This document shows positions 7,047 to 15,220 of a DNA stretch of 18,412 nt, piece by piece. Every line of letters starts with the position of its first letter. Positions within the stretch are counted from its first letter, which is position 1. A model generated the notes under the pieces. That model worked only from the letters and a program-made list of their open reading frames with translations. It did no database searches and had not been told where the DNA came from. Origin of the DNA: Roseiarcus sp035656495 (GTDB lineage Bacteria > Pseudomonadota > Alphaproteobacteria > Rhizobiales > Beijerinckiaceae); the NCBI GenBank assembly GCA_035656495.1, contig DASRSL010000012.1:1-18412 (forward strand). The letters run 5' to 3'. The position numbers were made by a program, and so were the translations under genes.

Positions 7047-8012
7047 ATGCAGCACAGCCGACAGTTTCTGCTCGAATGTTATCGTAACATGGCGACGATC
7101 CGGCGTTTCGAGGATCGCGTCCATGACGAATTCGGCGCCGGCAAGATTCCCGGCTTCGTCCATCTCTATGCCGGCGAGGAAGCCTCGGCCGTCGGCGTGT
7201 GCTCCCAACTCGGGGCGAGTGACGTGATCGCCTCGACGCATCGCGGTCATGGCCATTGCATCGCCAAGGGCTGCGATGTGACAGCGATGATGAAGGAGAT
7301 CTTTGGCCGCAGAGACGGCCTCTGCGGCGGCAAAGGCGGCTCGATGCACATCGCCGATCTCGCCAAGGGCATGCTGGGCGCGAACGGCATTGTCGGCGGC
7401 GGGCCGCCGCTCATCTGCGGCGCAGCGCTGACCGCGAAAACCCTCAAGACGGGCGGCGTCGCGGTGGCGTTCGTCGGCGACGGCGGCTCAAACCAGGGCA
7501 CGACGCTCGAATCCTACAATCTCGCCAAAGTCTGGGGCTTGCCCGTGATCTTCGTCGTCGAGGACAACGGCTATGCCGAATCGACGGCGAGCGGATGGTC
7601 AGTCGCCGGGAGTCAGGTCGGCCGCGCCGCCGGCTTCGGCATGCCGGGCTACGAGGTCGACGGATTCGATTTCTTCGCCGTCTACGACATCGCGCGCGAG
7701 GCGATCGAGCGGGCGCGCGATGGCGGCGGCCCGTCGCTCATTCATGCCAGGCTCTACCGCTACTATGGGCACTTCGAAGGCGACGCGATGACCTATCGCG
7801 CCCCCGGCGAAGTCCAGAAGGTCCGCGAGGAGAGAGACGCGCTGAAGTCGTTCCGCAAGCGCGTCGTCGCCGCCGGGCTCATCGAGGACAAGGATCTCGA
7901 GGCCATCGACCATGAGGTCGCGAAGCACATCGACGAGGCGGTCGCCGCGGCGGAGGCCGCCCCACTGCCGAAAGAGGCCGATCTCGCGACCGACGTTTAC
8001 GTCAATTATTGA
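7047..8012 (+). CDS. acoA: Acetoin dehydrogenase E1 component, alpha subunit
   Basis: This 321-residue protein is the alpha subunit of the thiamine-diphosphate-dependent E1 that cleaves acetoin; with AcoB it makes the alpha2beta2 enzyme. The TPP-binding motif runs from GDG (144-146) to the conserved Asn174 in EDNGYAES. The HLYAGEEA, STHRGHGHCIAKG, GGKGGSMHIADL and MLGANGIVGGGPP segments are typical of AcoA rather than of pyruvate dehydrogenase. The start is ATG at 7047, behind a very strong GGGAGGAG site; the frame is open upstream, but that part has no family similarity. It is followed 11 bases later by acoB. A related 2-oxo acid or methylacetoin substrate cannot be excluded from sequence alone. 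Confidence 0.92.
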   Translation: MQHSRQFLLECYRNMATIRRFEDRVHDEFGAGKIPGFVHLYAGEEASAVGVCSQLGASDVIASTHRGHGHCIAKGCDVTAMMKEIFGRRDGLCGGKGGSMHIADLAKGMLGANGIVGGGPPLICGAALTAKTLKTGGVAVAFVGDGGSNQGTTLESYNLAKVWGLPVIFVVEDNGYAESTASGWSVAGSQVGRAAGFGMPGYEVDGFDFFAVYDIAREAIERARDGGGPSLIHARLYRYYGHFEGDAMTYRAPGEVQKVREERDALKSFRKRVVAAGLIEDKDLEAIDHEVAKHIDEAVAAAEAAPLPKEADLATDVYVNY

Positions 8013-8023
8013 GGGAATCTATC

Positions 8024-9040
8024 ATGTCGAAGAAGTCGTACCGGGAGGCCATCCGGGACGCGATCGCGAGCGAGATGCGCCGCGATCCGCGGGTGATCGT
8101 GATGGGCGAGGACAACGCCGGCGGCGCCGGGGCGCCCGGCGAAAAGGACGCCTGGGGCGGCGCGCTCGGCGTGACGAAGGGCTTGCAGCCCGAGTTCGGC
8201 GAGGAGCGCGTGCTCGATACGCCCATCAGCGAAAGCGCCTTCATTGGCGCGGCAGCCGGGGCGGCGGCGACAGGCCTGCGCCCGGTCGCCGAGCTCATGT
8301 TCGTCGATTTCATGGGCGTCTGCTTCGATCAAATCTTCAACCAAGCGGCGAAGTTCCGCTACATGTTCGGCGGCAGGGTGGTGACGCCGCTCGTCATACG
8401 CACGATGTACGGCGCGGGCTTCCGCGCCGCATCGCAGCACAGCCAGTGTCTCTATCCCTTGTTCACCCACATTCCGGGCCTCAAGGTCGTGCTGCCGTCC
8501 TCGCCCTACGAAGCCAAGGGGCTGATGATCCAGTCCATCCGGGACGATGACCCGGTGATCTTCTTCGAGCACAAGCTCATGTACGACGAGACCGGTGACG
8601 TGCCGGACGAGAGCTACACGATCCCCTTCGGCGAGGCGAACGTCACCCGCGAGGGCAGGGATGCGACCATCGTCGCCTTTGGCCGCATGGTCAATTTGGC
8701 CAACTCCGCCGCCGACGACCTCAAGCGGGAGGGGGTGAGCGTGACTGTCATCGATCCGCGCACGACGTCTCCGCTCGACACGGAGACGATCCTCGACAGC
8801 GTCGCCGAAACGGGTCGTCTTGTCGTGGTCGACGAAGCCCATCCGCGCTGTTCGATGGCGGCGGACATTTCGCGGCTCGTCGCCGAGGAGGCCTTCAGTC
8901 ATCTGAAGGCGCCGATCAAGACCGTGACGGCGCCGCACACGCCCGTGCCCTTTTCGCCAGCGCTCGAGGACGTCTACATCCCGAGCGCGCCCAAGATCCG
9001 CAGCGCCGTCCTCGCGGTGACGAAAGGGAAAGCCGCATGA
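8024..9040 (+). CDS. acoB: Acetoin dehydrogenase E1 component, beta subunit
   Basis: This 338-residue transketolase-like subunit completes the acetoin dehydrogenase E1. The pyrimidine-binding half contains MGEDNAGG near residue 27 and DTPISESAF with Glu70, the glutamate expected to activate the thiamine ring; the middle has GAGFRAASQHSQ and PGLKVVLPSSPYEAKGL. The C-terminal transketolase domain ends with FSPALEDVYIPSAPKI. The length is normal for the family. ATG at 8024 is preferred over the in-frame TTG at 8009, because GAGGGAA at 8011-8017 is then a well-placed ribosome site. Its stop overlaps the acoC start as ATGA, so translation is probably coupled. Confidence 0.94.
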   Translation: MSKKSYREAIRDAIASEMRRDPRVIVMGEDNAGGAGAPGEKDAWGGALGVTKGLQPEFGEERVLDTPISESAFIGAAAGAAATGLRPVAELMFVDFMGVCFDQIFNQAAKFRYMFGGRVVTPLVIRTMYGAGFRAASQHSQCLYPLFTHIPGLKVVLPSSPYEAKGLMIQSIRDDDPVIFFEHKLMYDETGDVPDESYTIPFGEANVTREGRDATIVAFGRMVNLANSAADDLKREGVSVTVIDPRTTSPLDTETILDSVAETGRLVVVDEAHPRCSMAADISRLVAEEAFSHLKAPIKTVTAPHTPVPFSPALEDVYIPSAPKIRSAVLAVTKGKAA

Positions 9041-10161
9041 GCGACATCCAGCCGATCGTCATGCCGAAGTGGGGGCTCGCCATGGAGGAGGGCGCCCTCA
9101 CCTCGTGGCTTGTCGCGGAGGGAGCTGACGTCGCGAAGGGACAGGAGATCGCGGAGATCGAGACGACGAAGATCGCCAACGCTTACGAGAGCCCGGCTTC
9201 GGGAACGATCCGCCGCCTCGTCGCCAAAGAGGGCGATGTGCTGCCGGTCGGCTCGCTGCTCGCGGTGATCGCCCCTGCCGCCGTCTCCGACGCCGACATC
9301 GACAGCTTCGTCGCCGGCTTCGTCGTCGTGGCGGCGGCGGACGGCGAGGCGGGCGGCGCCGTCGAGCGAACCATCGAGCGCGACGGCCGGACGCTCGTCT
9401 TCAAGGCGGCCGGCCTCCAGGGCAGGGCCACCCCGGTCGTGCTGATCCACGGCTTCGGCGGCGATTCCGACAATTGGCTCTTCAACATCGATGAGCTCGC
9501 GAAGAGCCGTCCGGTCTACGCGCTCGATCTGCCCGGCCACGGCAAGTCGACGAAGACACTGACGAGCGGCGACCTCGGCGAGCTCGCGGAGGCCGTCGCC
9601 GCCCTCATCGACGAGATCGGCGCGGCGAAAGTGCATCTCGTCGGGCATTCGCTCGGCGCGGCGATCGCCTTCCAGACGCTCAAGGACCGCCCGGATCGGG
9701 TCGCCTCTCTCGTCGGCGTCGCGCCCTCCGGTCTCGACGACAAGGTCAACGCCGATTTCGTCGAAGGCTTCATCTCGGCGGAGAAGCGCAAGGACGTCAA
9801 GGCCGTGCTCCAGCTCCTCATCGCCGATCCGGAGCTCGTTTCCGCGCAGATGATTGAGGGCGTGCAAAGGTTCAAGCGACTCGAGGGCGCCAAGGAGGCG
9901 CTTCGCGCGATCGCGGACAAGAACTTGCCGTCGGGCCGGCAGGCGGCAAGTTTCCGGGACCTCATCGACGAGCGCCGCGTTCCAATCCTCATCGTCTGGG
10001 GCGAACGCGACGCGGTCCTCGATCCCGCCGCCGCCAAGGGGCTGCCCGCCCTGGTCGAGGTCGCGCTGATCGAGAACGTTGGGCACATGCCTCATCTCGA
10101 GGCGGCGAGCGTCATCAACGAGCGCCTCATCCGGCATTTCGACGCGGCGGACCGCGGCTGA
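9037..10161 (+). CDS. acoC: Acetoin dehydrogenase E2: lipoyl domain fused to alpha/beta-hydrolase (AcoC)
   Basis: This 374-residue protein is the dihydrolipoamide acetyltransferase of the acetoin complex, which moves the acetyl group from E1 to CoA. Residues 5-80 are a lipoyl domain with Lys45 in IETTKIAN as the lipoylation site. Instead of the catalytic domain of pyruvate-dehydrogenase E2, residues about 130-374 form an alpha/beta-hydrolase, as is known for AcoC: oxyanion loop HGFGGDSDNW (138-147), nucleophile elbow GHSLG with Ser205, an acid in WGERDAVLD (Asp325 or Asp329), and His350 in NVGHMPHLE. No peripheral-subunit-binding domain is visible. It overlaps acoB by four bases. No lipoamide dehydrogenase gene follows, so E3 must come from elsewhere. 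Confidence 0.93.
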   Translation: MSDIQPIVMPKWGLAMEEGALTSWLVAEGADVAKGQEIAEIETTKIANAYESPASGTIRRLVAKEGDVLPVGSLLAVIAPAAVSDADIDSFVAGFVVVAAADGEAGGAVERTIERDGRTLVFKAAGLQGRATPVVLIHGFGGDSDNWLFNIDELAKSRPVYALDLPGHGKSTKTLTSGDLGELAEAVAALIDEIGAAKVHLVGHSLGAAIAFQTLKDRPDRVASLVGVAPSGLDDKVNADFVEGFISAEKRKDVKAVLQLLIADPELVSAQMIEGVQRFKRLEGAKEALRAIADKNLPSGRQAASFRDLIDERRVPILIVWGERDAVLDPAAAKGLPALVEVALIENVGHMPHLEAASVINERLIRHFDAADRG

Positions 10162-10166
10162 CGGCA

Positions 10167-10400
10167 AGAGCGATAAGCAGCGTCCCCGGACGGACCTCCC
10201 CGAATGGGACGTCGGGAAACCCTTGCAGTCTCCCGGAGCGGGCCGTGATGTAGCTAAAGGCCGGAATCCCTACCCTCCATGCAGGGAACGGCGGGGGCCA
10301 GCCGATTCATGCCCTCAACAGGTAAACGATCTGTATGTGCTCAGATGATACTGAGTGCTTCTTGTCCGAGCGTCGTCGGACGCGGGGTCGGAAGCGGCGG
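10167..10400 (+). mobile_element. Probable group II intron domain I fragment (no intron-encoded protein)
   Basis: This non-coding stretch has the order of short conserved blocks that I associate with domain I of bacterial group II introns: a GAGCGAT possible 5' end at 10168, GTCGGGAAACCC at 10211-10222, GCTAAAGGCCGGAATCCC at 10253-10270, CAGGGAACGGC at 10282-10292 and CAACAGGTAA at 10316-10325. Strong hairpins follow: CTCAG with CTGAG (10340-10355) and GTCCGA with TCGGAC (10364-10381). No reverse-transcriptase/maturase gene and no domain V hairpin is visible before the next gene at 10500, so it would be a decayed 5' piece. The assignment rests on my memory of such introns, not on a search. 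Confidence 0.45.
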
Positions 10401-10499
10401 CGCTGAGTCTTGCTCCTATCCACTTGGCGCAGCCATCGGCGCAAGACGCGTTTCTGGACATCCATAAGCTTAGTTCAAGACCCTCCCTGGAGGAGTGCC

Positions 10500-12248
10500 A
10501 TGACTTTCTCATGCAGCCGATTGATCGGCGTAGTGATTGGAGTTGGCTTTGTTTTCCAGATAGCGGCTGCTCTCGATGCGAGAGCGCAAGAGACCGCAGC
10601 CGACTCACCGATTGGAGGCGCCTGTCCAGAGAGTGGCCAAGCGTTCGTCGATGCACTGGCCAAGCCGCGTTGGAACGGATGGGGCGTCGAGCCTATGCAA
10701 CATCGCTTCCAGCCTGCCGACATGGCGCGGCTCGATCCCTCCGACTTGGGCCGCCTCAAACTGAAATGGGCGTTCGGTTTCCCCGGCGCGACCCGCGCAG
10801 TCGCGCAGCCGACAGTCTTTGGCGGACGCGTATTCGTCGGCAGCCCAAACGGAAAAGTCTATTCGCTCGACGCCAAGAGCGGATGCACATACTGGGAGTT
10901 CGCAGCCGGCAAGGGCGTTCGGTCGGCCATCGTCATCGGCCCTCACGGGGATGGTTGGGCCGCCTATTTCGGCGACCTGGGCGCGAAGGCCCATTCGATC
11001 GATGCGCTGACCGGCAAAGAGCTATGGACGACCAGAGTCGACGACCACCCTGCATCAGTCATCACCGGTTCGCCGACCTTGGTCGGGACGACGCTTTTTG
11101 TGCCGGTCTCGTCATACGAGGAGGCCACAGGCGCCAATCCGTCTTACCAATGTTGCAGTTTCCGGGGCAGTCTTGTCGCGCTGGACACCACAGCAGGCAA
11201 GGTGCTGTGGAAGGCCTATACGATCGCACAGGAAGCCAAGCCTGGCGCGGTCAATGCCACGGGCGTTCAGCTTTTGGGACCTTCGGGGGCGGGGATTTGG
11301 TCGGCTCCAACCTATGACGCCGCGAGCCAAAGAATCTATGCGACGACCGGCGATAATTACTCCGATCCGCCGACCGAAACCTCAGATGCCTTCCTCGGCC
11401 TCAACGCCGACTCAGGCCAAGTGGCGTGGTCGCGGCAGATAACTCCGGGAGACGCTTACAACATCGCGTGTGTTAATCCGGCGAAGGAAAACTGCCCTAA
11501 AGCTGATAGACCGGACTTTGATTTCGGATCGTCCGCCATCCTCGCCGATCTTCCGGGCGGCAAACGGGTCCTCGTCGCCGGACAGAAATCGGGCGTCGTC
11601 ACTGCGCTCGATCCCGATCATGGCGGAGAGATCGTTTGGCAGAAGAGAGTCGGCAATGGCGGCAAGATGGGTGGCGTGCAATGGGGCATCGCGGTCGATG
11701 AAAGCAATGTCTACGCCGCCGTCTCTGACGTTCGACTGAGCGTCGTGACGCCAGGAGCCCCCGGCGCTCAACCATACGTGTTCAATCCAAAAGTCGCGCT
11801 TCTCTACGACAGCAAGACAGGCGGCGGGCTATCGGCCCTCAAGCTCGCTACAGGAGAAGAAATCTGGCTGACCCCGCATCCCGGTTGCGGCGATGTCCCG
11901 GGCTGCAGTCCCGCGCAATCCGCAGCGGTGACCGCGATCCCAGGGCTCGTGTTCTCGGGCGGACTCGACGGACATTTGCGCGCCTACTTCGCCGACAACG
12001 GCAACATCGCTTGGGACGTGGACACGAAGGGCGACTATCAGACCGTCAATGGCGGCGCTGCGAAGGGCGGCTCGATCGACGGCGGCGGAGCCGTTGTCGT
12101 CGACGGCATGGTCTATGTCGGCTCGGGGTCTGGCTTCTTTGGGGGACACCGGGGAACGTCTTGCTCGCGTACTCGGTCGACGGGCGGTGATGCTTCGGCT
12201 TGTCGTCGCTTCTCACGAGGGTCGTGTAAAAAAGTCCGCCGATTATGA
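10500..12248 (+). CDS. PQQ-type beta-propeller protein, polyvinyl-alcohol-dehydrogenase-like, with a 3' frameshift
   Basis: The N-terminus (MTFSCSRLIG, then hydrophobic, cleavage near ARAQ at 27-30) is a Sec signal, so the protein is periplasmic. Eight tryptophan motifs with regular spacing (Trp90, 132, 176, 237, 310, 380, 456, 505, as in GKELW and GKVLW) indicate an eight-bladed quinoprotein propeller. Adjacent Cys218-Cys219 in YQCCSFRG match the vicinal disulfide that packs on PQQ in alcohol dehydrogenases. No CxxCH haem motif is present, although classic polyvinyl-alcohol dehydrogenases carry a cytochrome domain, so the electron acceptor is unclear. At the G run 12141-12145 one base seems missing: the +1 frame continues as TPGNVLLAYSVDGR and stops at 12190, the normal family ending, whereas the read frame runs to 12248 with an unrelated basic tail. 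The ATG at 10500 has a GGAGGAG site five bases upstream. True substrate unknown. Confidence 0.8.
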   Translation: MTFSCSRLIGVVIGVGFVFQIAAALDARAQETAADSPIGGACPESGQAFVDALAKPRWNGWGVEPMQHRFQPADMARLDPSDLGRLKLKWAFGFPGATRAVAQPTVFGGRVFVGSPNGKVYSLDAKSGCTYWEFAAGKGVRSAIVIGPHGDGWAAYFGDLGAKAHSIDALTGKELWTTRVDDHPASVITGSPTLVGTTLFVPVSSYEEATGANPSYQCCSFRGSLVALDTTAGKVLWKAYTIAQEAKPGAVNATGVQLLGPSGAGIWSAPTYDAASQRIYATTGDNYSDPPTETSDAFLGLNADSGQVAWSRQITPGDAYNIACVNPAKENCPKADRPDFDFGSSAILADLPGGKRVLVAGQKSGVVTALDPDHGGEIVWQKRVGNGGKMGGVQWGIAVDESNVYAAVSDVRLSVVTPGAPGAQPYVFNPKVALLYDSKTGGGLSALKLATGEEIWLTPHPGCGDVPGCSPAQSAAVTAIPGLVFSGGLDGHLRAYFADNGNIAWDVDTKGDYQTVNGGAAKGGSIDGGGAVVVDGMVYVGSGSGFFGGHRGTSCSRTRSTGGDASACRRFSRGSCKKVRRL

Positions 12249-12370
12249 AGCGATGATACACTTCAGCAATGCATCGAGGGCGGCTCCTGGGCGGCTCCGC
12301 ATTTCCGCCTTCGCTGTCGCAGGCGGCGCTGGCCCGCGCGGCATGGAGACTTCTCGGCCTACGGCCAGCG

Positions 12371-12625
12371 CTAACGTTCCGCCCCGAACAGGCGGCGCAT
12401 CAGGGCGCGAGATATCCCTGCATTCTATCGAACAGGGAACTTGAATTCCTTGATAGGCCAAAAAATGTCCCTGTTCGCCCGCGTAGGGAATTGTCACGGA
12501 GCCGCCTCGAATCATTGGGCTTTGCGGGACGATTCTTGCTCGAATCGGCCGAAAAACGAGAAGTTCGCTGCTATTTTCCCTGCCGCAGGGAATGGCCGGC
12601 TCGCCCGGCGCAACGGGAGCGTTAG
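12371..12625. repeat. Long copy of a dispersed repeat with CAGGGAA motifs and imperfect terminal inverted repeats
   Basis: This accounts for most of the 446-base gap between the propeller gene and ligD. The ends CTAACGTTCCG (12371-12381) and GGGAGCGTTAG (12615-12625) are inverted repeats matching at nine of eleven positions. CAGGGAA or its complement recurs inside: 12433-12439, TCCCTG at 12468-12473, TAGGGAA at 12484-12490, and a perfect palindrome TTCCCTG-CCG-CAGGGAA at 12576-12592. Part of it (12386-12417 and 12619-12627) recurs at 4263-4349. No protein is encoded. I recall spaced CAGGGAA tracts from other Rhizobiales non-coding regions. It looks like a non-autonomous repeat, but I see no clear target-site duplication. 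Bases 12191-12370 hold nothing I recognise. Confidence 0.55.
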
Positions 12626-12636
12626 AGTCGCTTGCG

Positions 12637-15219
12637 CTAGCGCTTGGCTCCTCGGGCCCGCTTCCTGTCCGACGCTTGCCGGCCGGAGGCCGCGGTCGAG
12701 TCTGTTCTCCGGCTCGCCTGGCCTGCTCGTCGCGGCCGCGTCCCTTCTTCGATCGGCGCCTCGGCCGCACGGAAGCCCTCCCAGGGATCGCGGTCGAGGG
12801 TGGCGAGGCGCGCGGGCGCGTTCAAGACGGTGAAGCGGGCGGGGCCGATCTCCGGCCCGAGCTCGTCCCAGTCGAGCGGCATGGAGACGGCGGCGCCCGG
12901 GCGCGCCCGCGTCGAATAGGCGGCGATCGCCGTCGTTCCCCGCTGGTTGCGCAGGTAGTCGATGAGGATCTTGCCCGTCCGCTTGACCTTGGCGATGGTG
13001 GCGACATAGCGCGACGGACTGTCGGCGACCATTGCGTCGGCCATTCCTTTCGTGAACGCCTTGACGGCCGGCCAGTCCGCTTTCGGCTTGACCGGCGCGA
13101 CCACATGCAGGCCCTTGCCGCCGGACGTCTTGACGAAAGCGGTGAGCCCGGCCTCGCCCAGGCGGTCGCGCACCTCCCTCGCCGCCTCGATGACCGCCTC
13201 CCAGGGGACGCCCTCGCCGGGGTCGAGATCCATGATGATGGTGTCCGGCCGCTCCCAATTCGTGACCGTCGACCCCCAGGGGTGGATCTCGAGCACCGCC
13301 ATTTGCACGAGCGCGATCAGCCCGTCGAGGTCGCGGACGCTGATGAGCGGCTCGCCCTTCTCCATCGGATCTTGGACGCGCGCGATGGCCGATCCGATGC
13401 CCTTCCAGGCGTGCTTCTGAAAGAACTTCTCCCCCGTGATCCCGTCGGGGCAGCGCACGAGCGCAAGCGCCCGGTCAACGACGAACGGCGCCATGTGCGG
13501 CCACACCTCGGCGTAATAGTCCGCGAGCCCCTGCTTGGTGACGCCGTCGTCGGGCCAGTAGAGACGGTCCGGATGGGTGAGCTCCACTGCGCTCTCCTTG
13601 GCCTTGGGCGAATTCGAGGGCTCGGATTCGCGCGTCACCTCGCGCGCTGGCTTGTCCTCGCGCAGCGCCTTGAACGAGGCGTGGCGCAGAATCTTGTCCG
13701 CCGTCCATCCGCGAAAATCGACTTCGGCGACAAGCTCGGGCCGAACGTAACGCACCTGTCGAGCCTCCGCGGCGCCCAGGCGCCTGGCGAATGGGCTCGA
13801 GGCGACGCGCATCGGCTCGAGGCGCGCGTAGAGCGCGCGCGCGACCGTGGCTGTGAACCCGGTCCCGACCCGGCCGACATGCCGCAGCTTCCCGTCCTCG
13901 TAGACGCCGAGGACAAGCGAGCCGATCGCGTTGCGCTGAGCGGTCGAAGGGACGAAGCCCGCGATGACGAATTCTTGCCGGCCTGAGCACTTGATCTTGG
14001 CCCAGCTCCGCCCGCGGCCGGGACGGTAAGGGGAATCCCTGAGCTTGGAGACGATTCCCTCGAGCCCGAGGCGGCAGGCGTGTCGGAACACGATCGCGCC
14101 GTCCTCCTCGAAATGGCCGCTGTAGCGCACCGCGCCGGAGCCGCCGCCGATCAGCGCCTCGAGCAGCCTCTTGCGCGCGATGAGCGACGCGTCGCGGAGG
14201 TCGAAACCGTCCAGGTAAAGGAGATCGAAGGCGTAGAAGGTCAATCGGTCGGCCTGTTCCTCGCTCAGCGCCGCCTGAAGCGCGGAGAAATCCGACGCTC
14301 CGGCCTCGTTTTCGGCAACGACTTCGCCATCGATCAAGGCTTGGCTCGCGGGCAGCGCCCTCAAGGCCTCAAGTATCGGCTCGCCGAATTTCGTGGTCCA
14401 GTCGAGGCCGGCGCGGGTCAGCAGCTTGATCTCGGCCCGATCGATGCGCGCCTCGATCCGATAGCCGTCATATTTGACCTCGTGCAGCCAACGATCGCCG
14501 GAAAGCGGCGCCTTGACCGCGGTCGCCTGCATCGGCTCGACGAAGGGGGGCATCGGACCTTTGCGCGCCCCCTTGACGCCAGCCGGATCAGGAGGTTCCG
14601 CCGCCTCGCCGCGTCTTTCGATTCTGCCGGTTTTCGAGGACCATCCCGGCGCCTCCTTGGCCACCTCGGCGATCGGGCGGCCGCTGGCGGCGGATTTCGG
14701 CTGTTCTTCCAGGATGTCCGGCGCCTCCTTGTCGCGCGCGAATTCATCGTCGCCCTTGATCAGGAGCCAGTTCTCGTGCTTCTCGCGCGGCTTGCCCTTC
14801 ATCCGGACGAGATGCCAGCGTCCCTGCAGCTTCTGGCCCGACAGCTCGAATTCCAGATGTCCTTTGGCGAGGCCCGTGTGCGGATCGCCGATCGGCGCCC
14901 AGGCTCCGCGGTCCCAGACGAGGACCGCGCCGCCGCCATACTCGCCCTTGGGGATCGTTCCCTCGAACGATCCATATTCGAGCGGATGGTCCTCGACTGC
15001 GACGGCCAACCGTTTCTCGCCGGGGACGAGGCTGGGCCCGCGCGTCACAGCCCAGCTTTTCAGGACGCCGTCCAGCTCGAGGCGAAAGTCGTAGTGCAGC
15101 CGCCGAGCGTCGTGCTTCTGCACGACGAAGCTGTGTCCCTCGCTGGCGCTTGGAGCGGTCGATCTCGGCTCGGGGGTGACCTCGAAATTGCGCTTGGCGC
15201 GATACTGCTCGAGCGCCAT
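12637..15219 (-). CDS. ligD: ATP-dependent DNA ligase/polymerase/phosphoesterase LigD (NHEJ)
   Basis: This 860-residue protein is the multifunctional end-processing and sealing enzyme of bacterial non-homologous end joining. It has the PE-LIG-POL order. The phosphoesterase domain (about 25-175) has His36, His42, Asp44, Arg46, His78 and Tyr82 in QKHDARRLHYDFR and DHPLEY. The ligase domain (about 225-525) has catalytic Lys249 in EVKYDGYR, DGEVV at 297-301 and GLEGIVSK at 385-392. The primase-like polymerase domain (about 545-820) has metal-binding Asp664 and Asp666 in MDLDPG, SGGKGLHVV at 699-707 and Asp754 in LIDYLRN. All catalytic residues are present. The linker (175-225) and the last 40 residues are low-complexity and basic. 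ATG at 15219 lies one base after the ku stop (TGAGATG), so ku and ligD are translationally coupled. Confidence 0.97.
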   Translation of the reverse strand: MALEQYRAKRNFEVTPEPRSTAPSASEGHSFVVQKHDARRLHYDFRLELDGVLKSWAVTRGPSLVPGEKRLAVAVEDHPLEYGSFEGTIPKGEYGGGAVLVWDRGAWAPIGDPHTGLAKGHLEFELSGQKLQGRWHLVRMKGKPREKHENWLLIKGDDEFARDKEAPDILEEQPKSAASGRPIAEVAKEAPGWSSKTGRIERRGEAAEPPDPAGVKGARKGPMPPFVEPMQATAVKAPLSGDRWLHEVKYDGYRIEARIDRAEIKLLTRAGLDWTTKFGEPILEALRALPASQALIDGEVVAENEAGASDFSALQAALSEEQADRLTFYAFDLLYLDGFDLRDASLIARKRLLEALIGGGSGAVRYSGHFEEDGAIVFRHACRLGLEGIVSKLRDSPYRPGRGRSWAKIKCSGRQEFVIAGFVPSTAQRNAIGSLVLGVYEDGKLRHVGRVGTGFTATVARALYARLEPMRVASSPFARRLGAAEARQVRYVRPELVAEVDFRGWTADKILRHASFKALREDKPAREVTRESEPSNSPKAKESAVELTHPDRLYWPDDGVTKQGLADYYAEVWPHMAPFVVDRALALVRCPDGITGEKFFQKHAWKGIGSAIARVQDPMEKGEPLISVRDLDGLIALVQMAVLEIHPWGSTVTNWERPDTIIMDLDPGEGVPWEAVIEAAREVRDRLGEAGLTAFVKTSGGKGLHVVAPVKPKADWPAVKAFTKGMADAMVADSPSRYVATIAKVKRTGKILIDYLRNQRGTTAIAAYSTRARPGAAVSMPLDWDELGPEIGPARFTVLNAPARLATLDRDPWEGFRAAEAPIEEGTRPRRAGQASRRTDSTAASGRQASDRKRARGAKR

Positions 15220-15220
15220 C

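Noticed and set aside
7047..10161. acoABC as a pyruvate dehydrogenase complex
   Set aside because: The E2 carries an alpha/beta-hydrolase in place of the chloramphenicol-acetyltransferase-like domain, and E1-alpha has the AcoA-type GANGIVGGGPP and HRGHGHCIAKG segments together with the short AcoA length.
12243..12770. A 175-residue minus-strand frame between ligD and the quinoprotein gene
   Set aside because: It overlaps the ligD 3' end and the repeat element, and is low-complexity and Arg/Pro-rich, with no recognisable domain or ribosome site.
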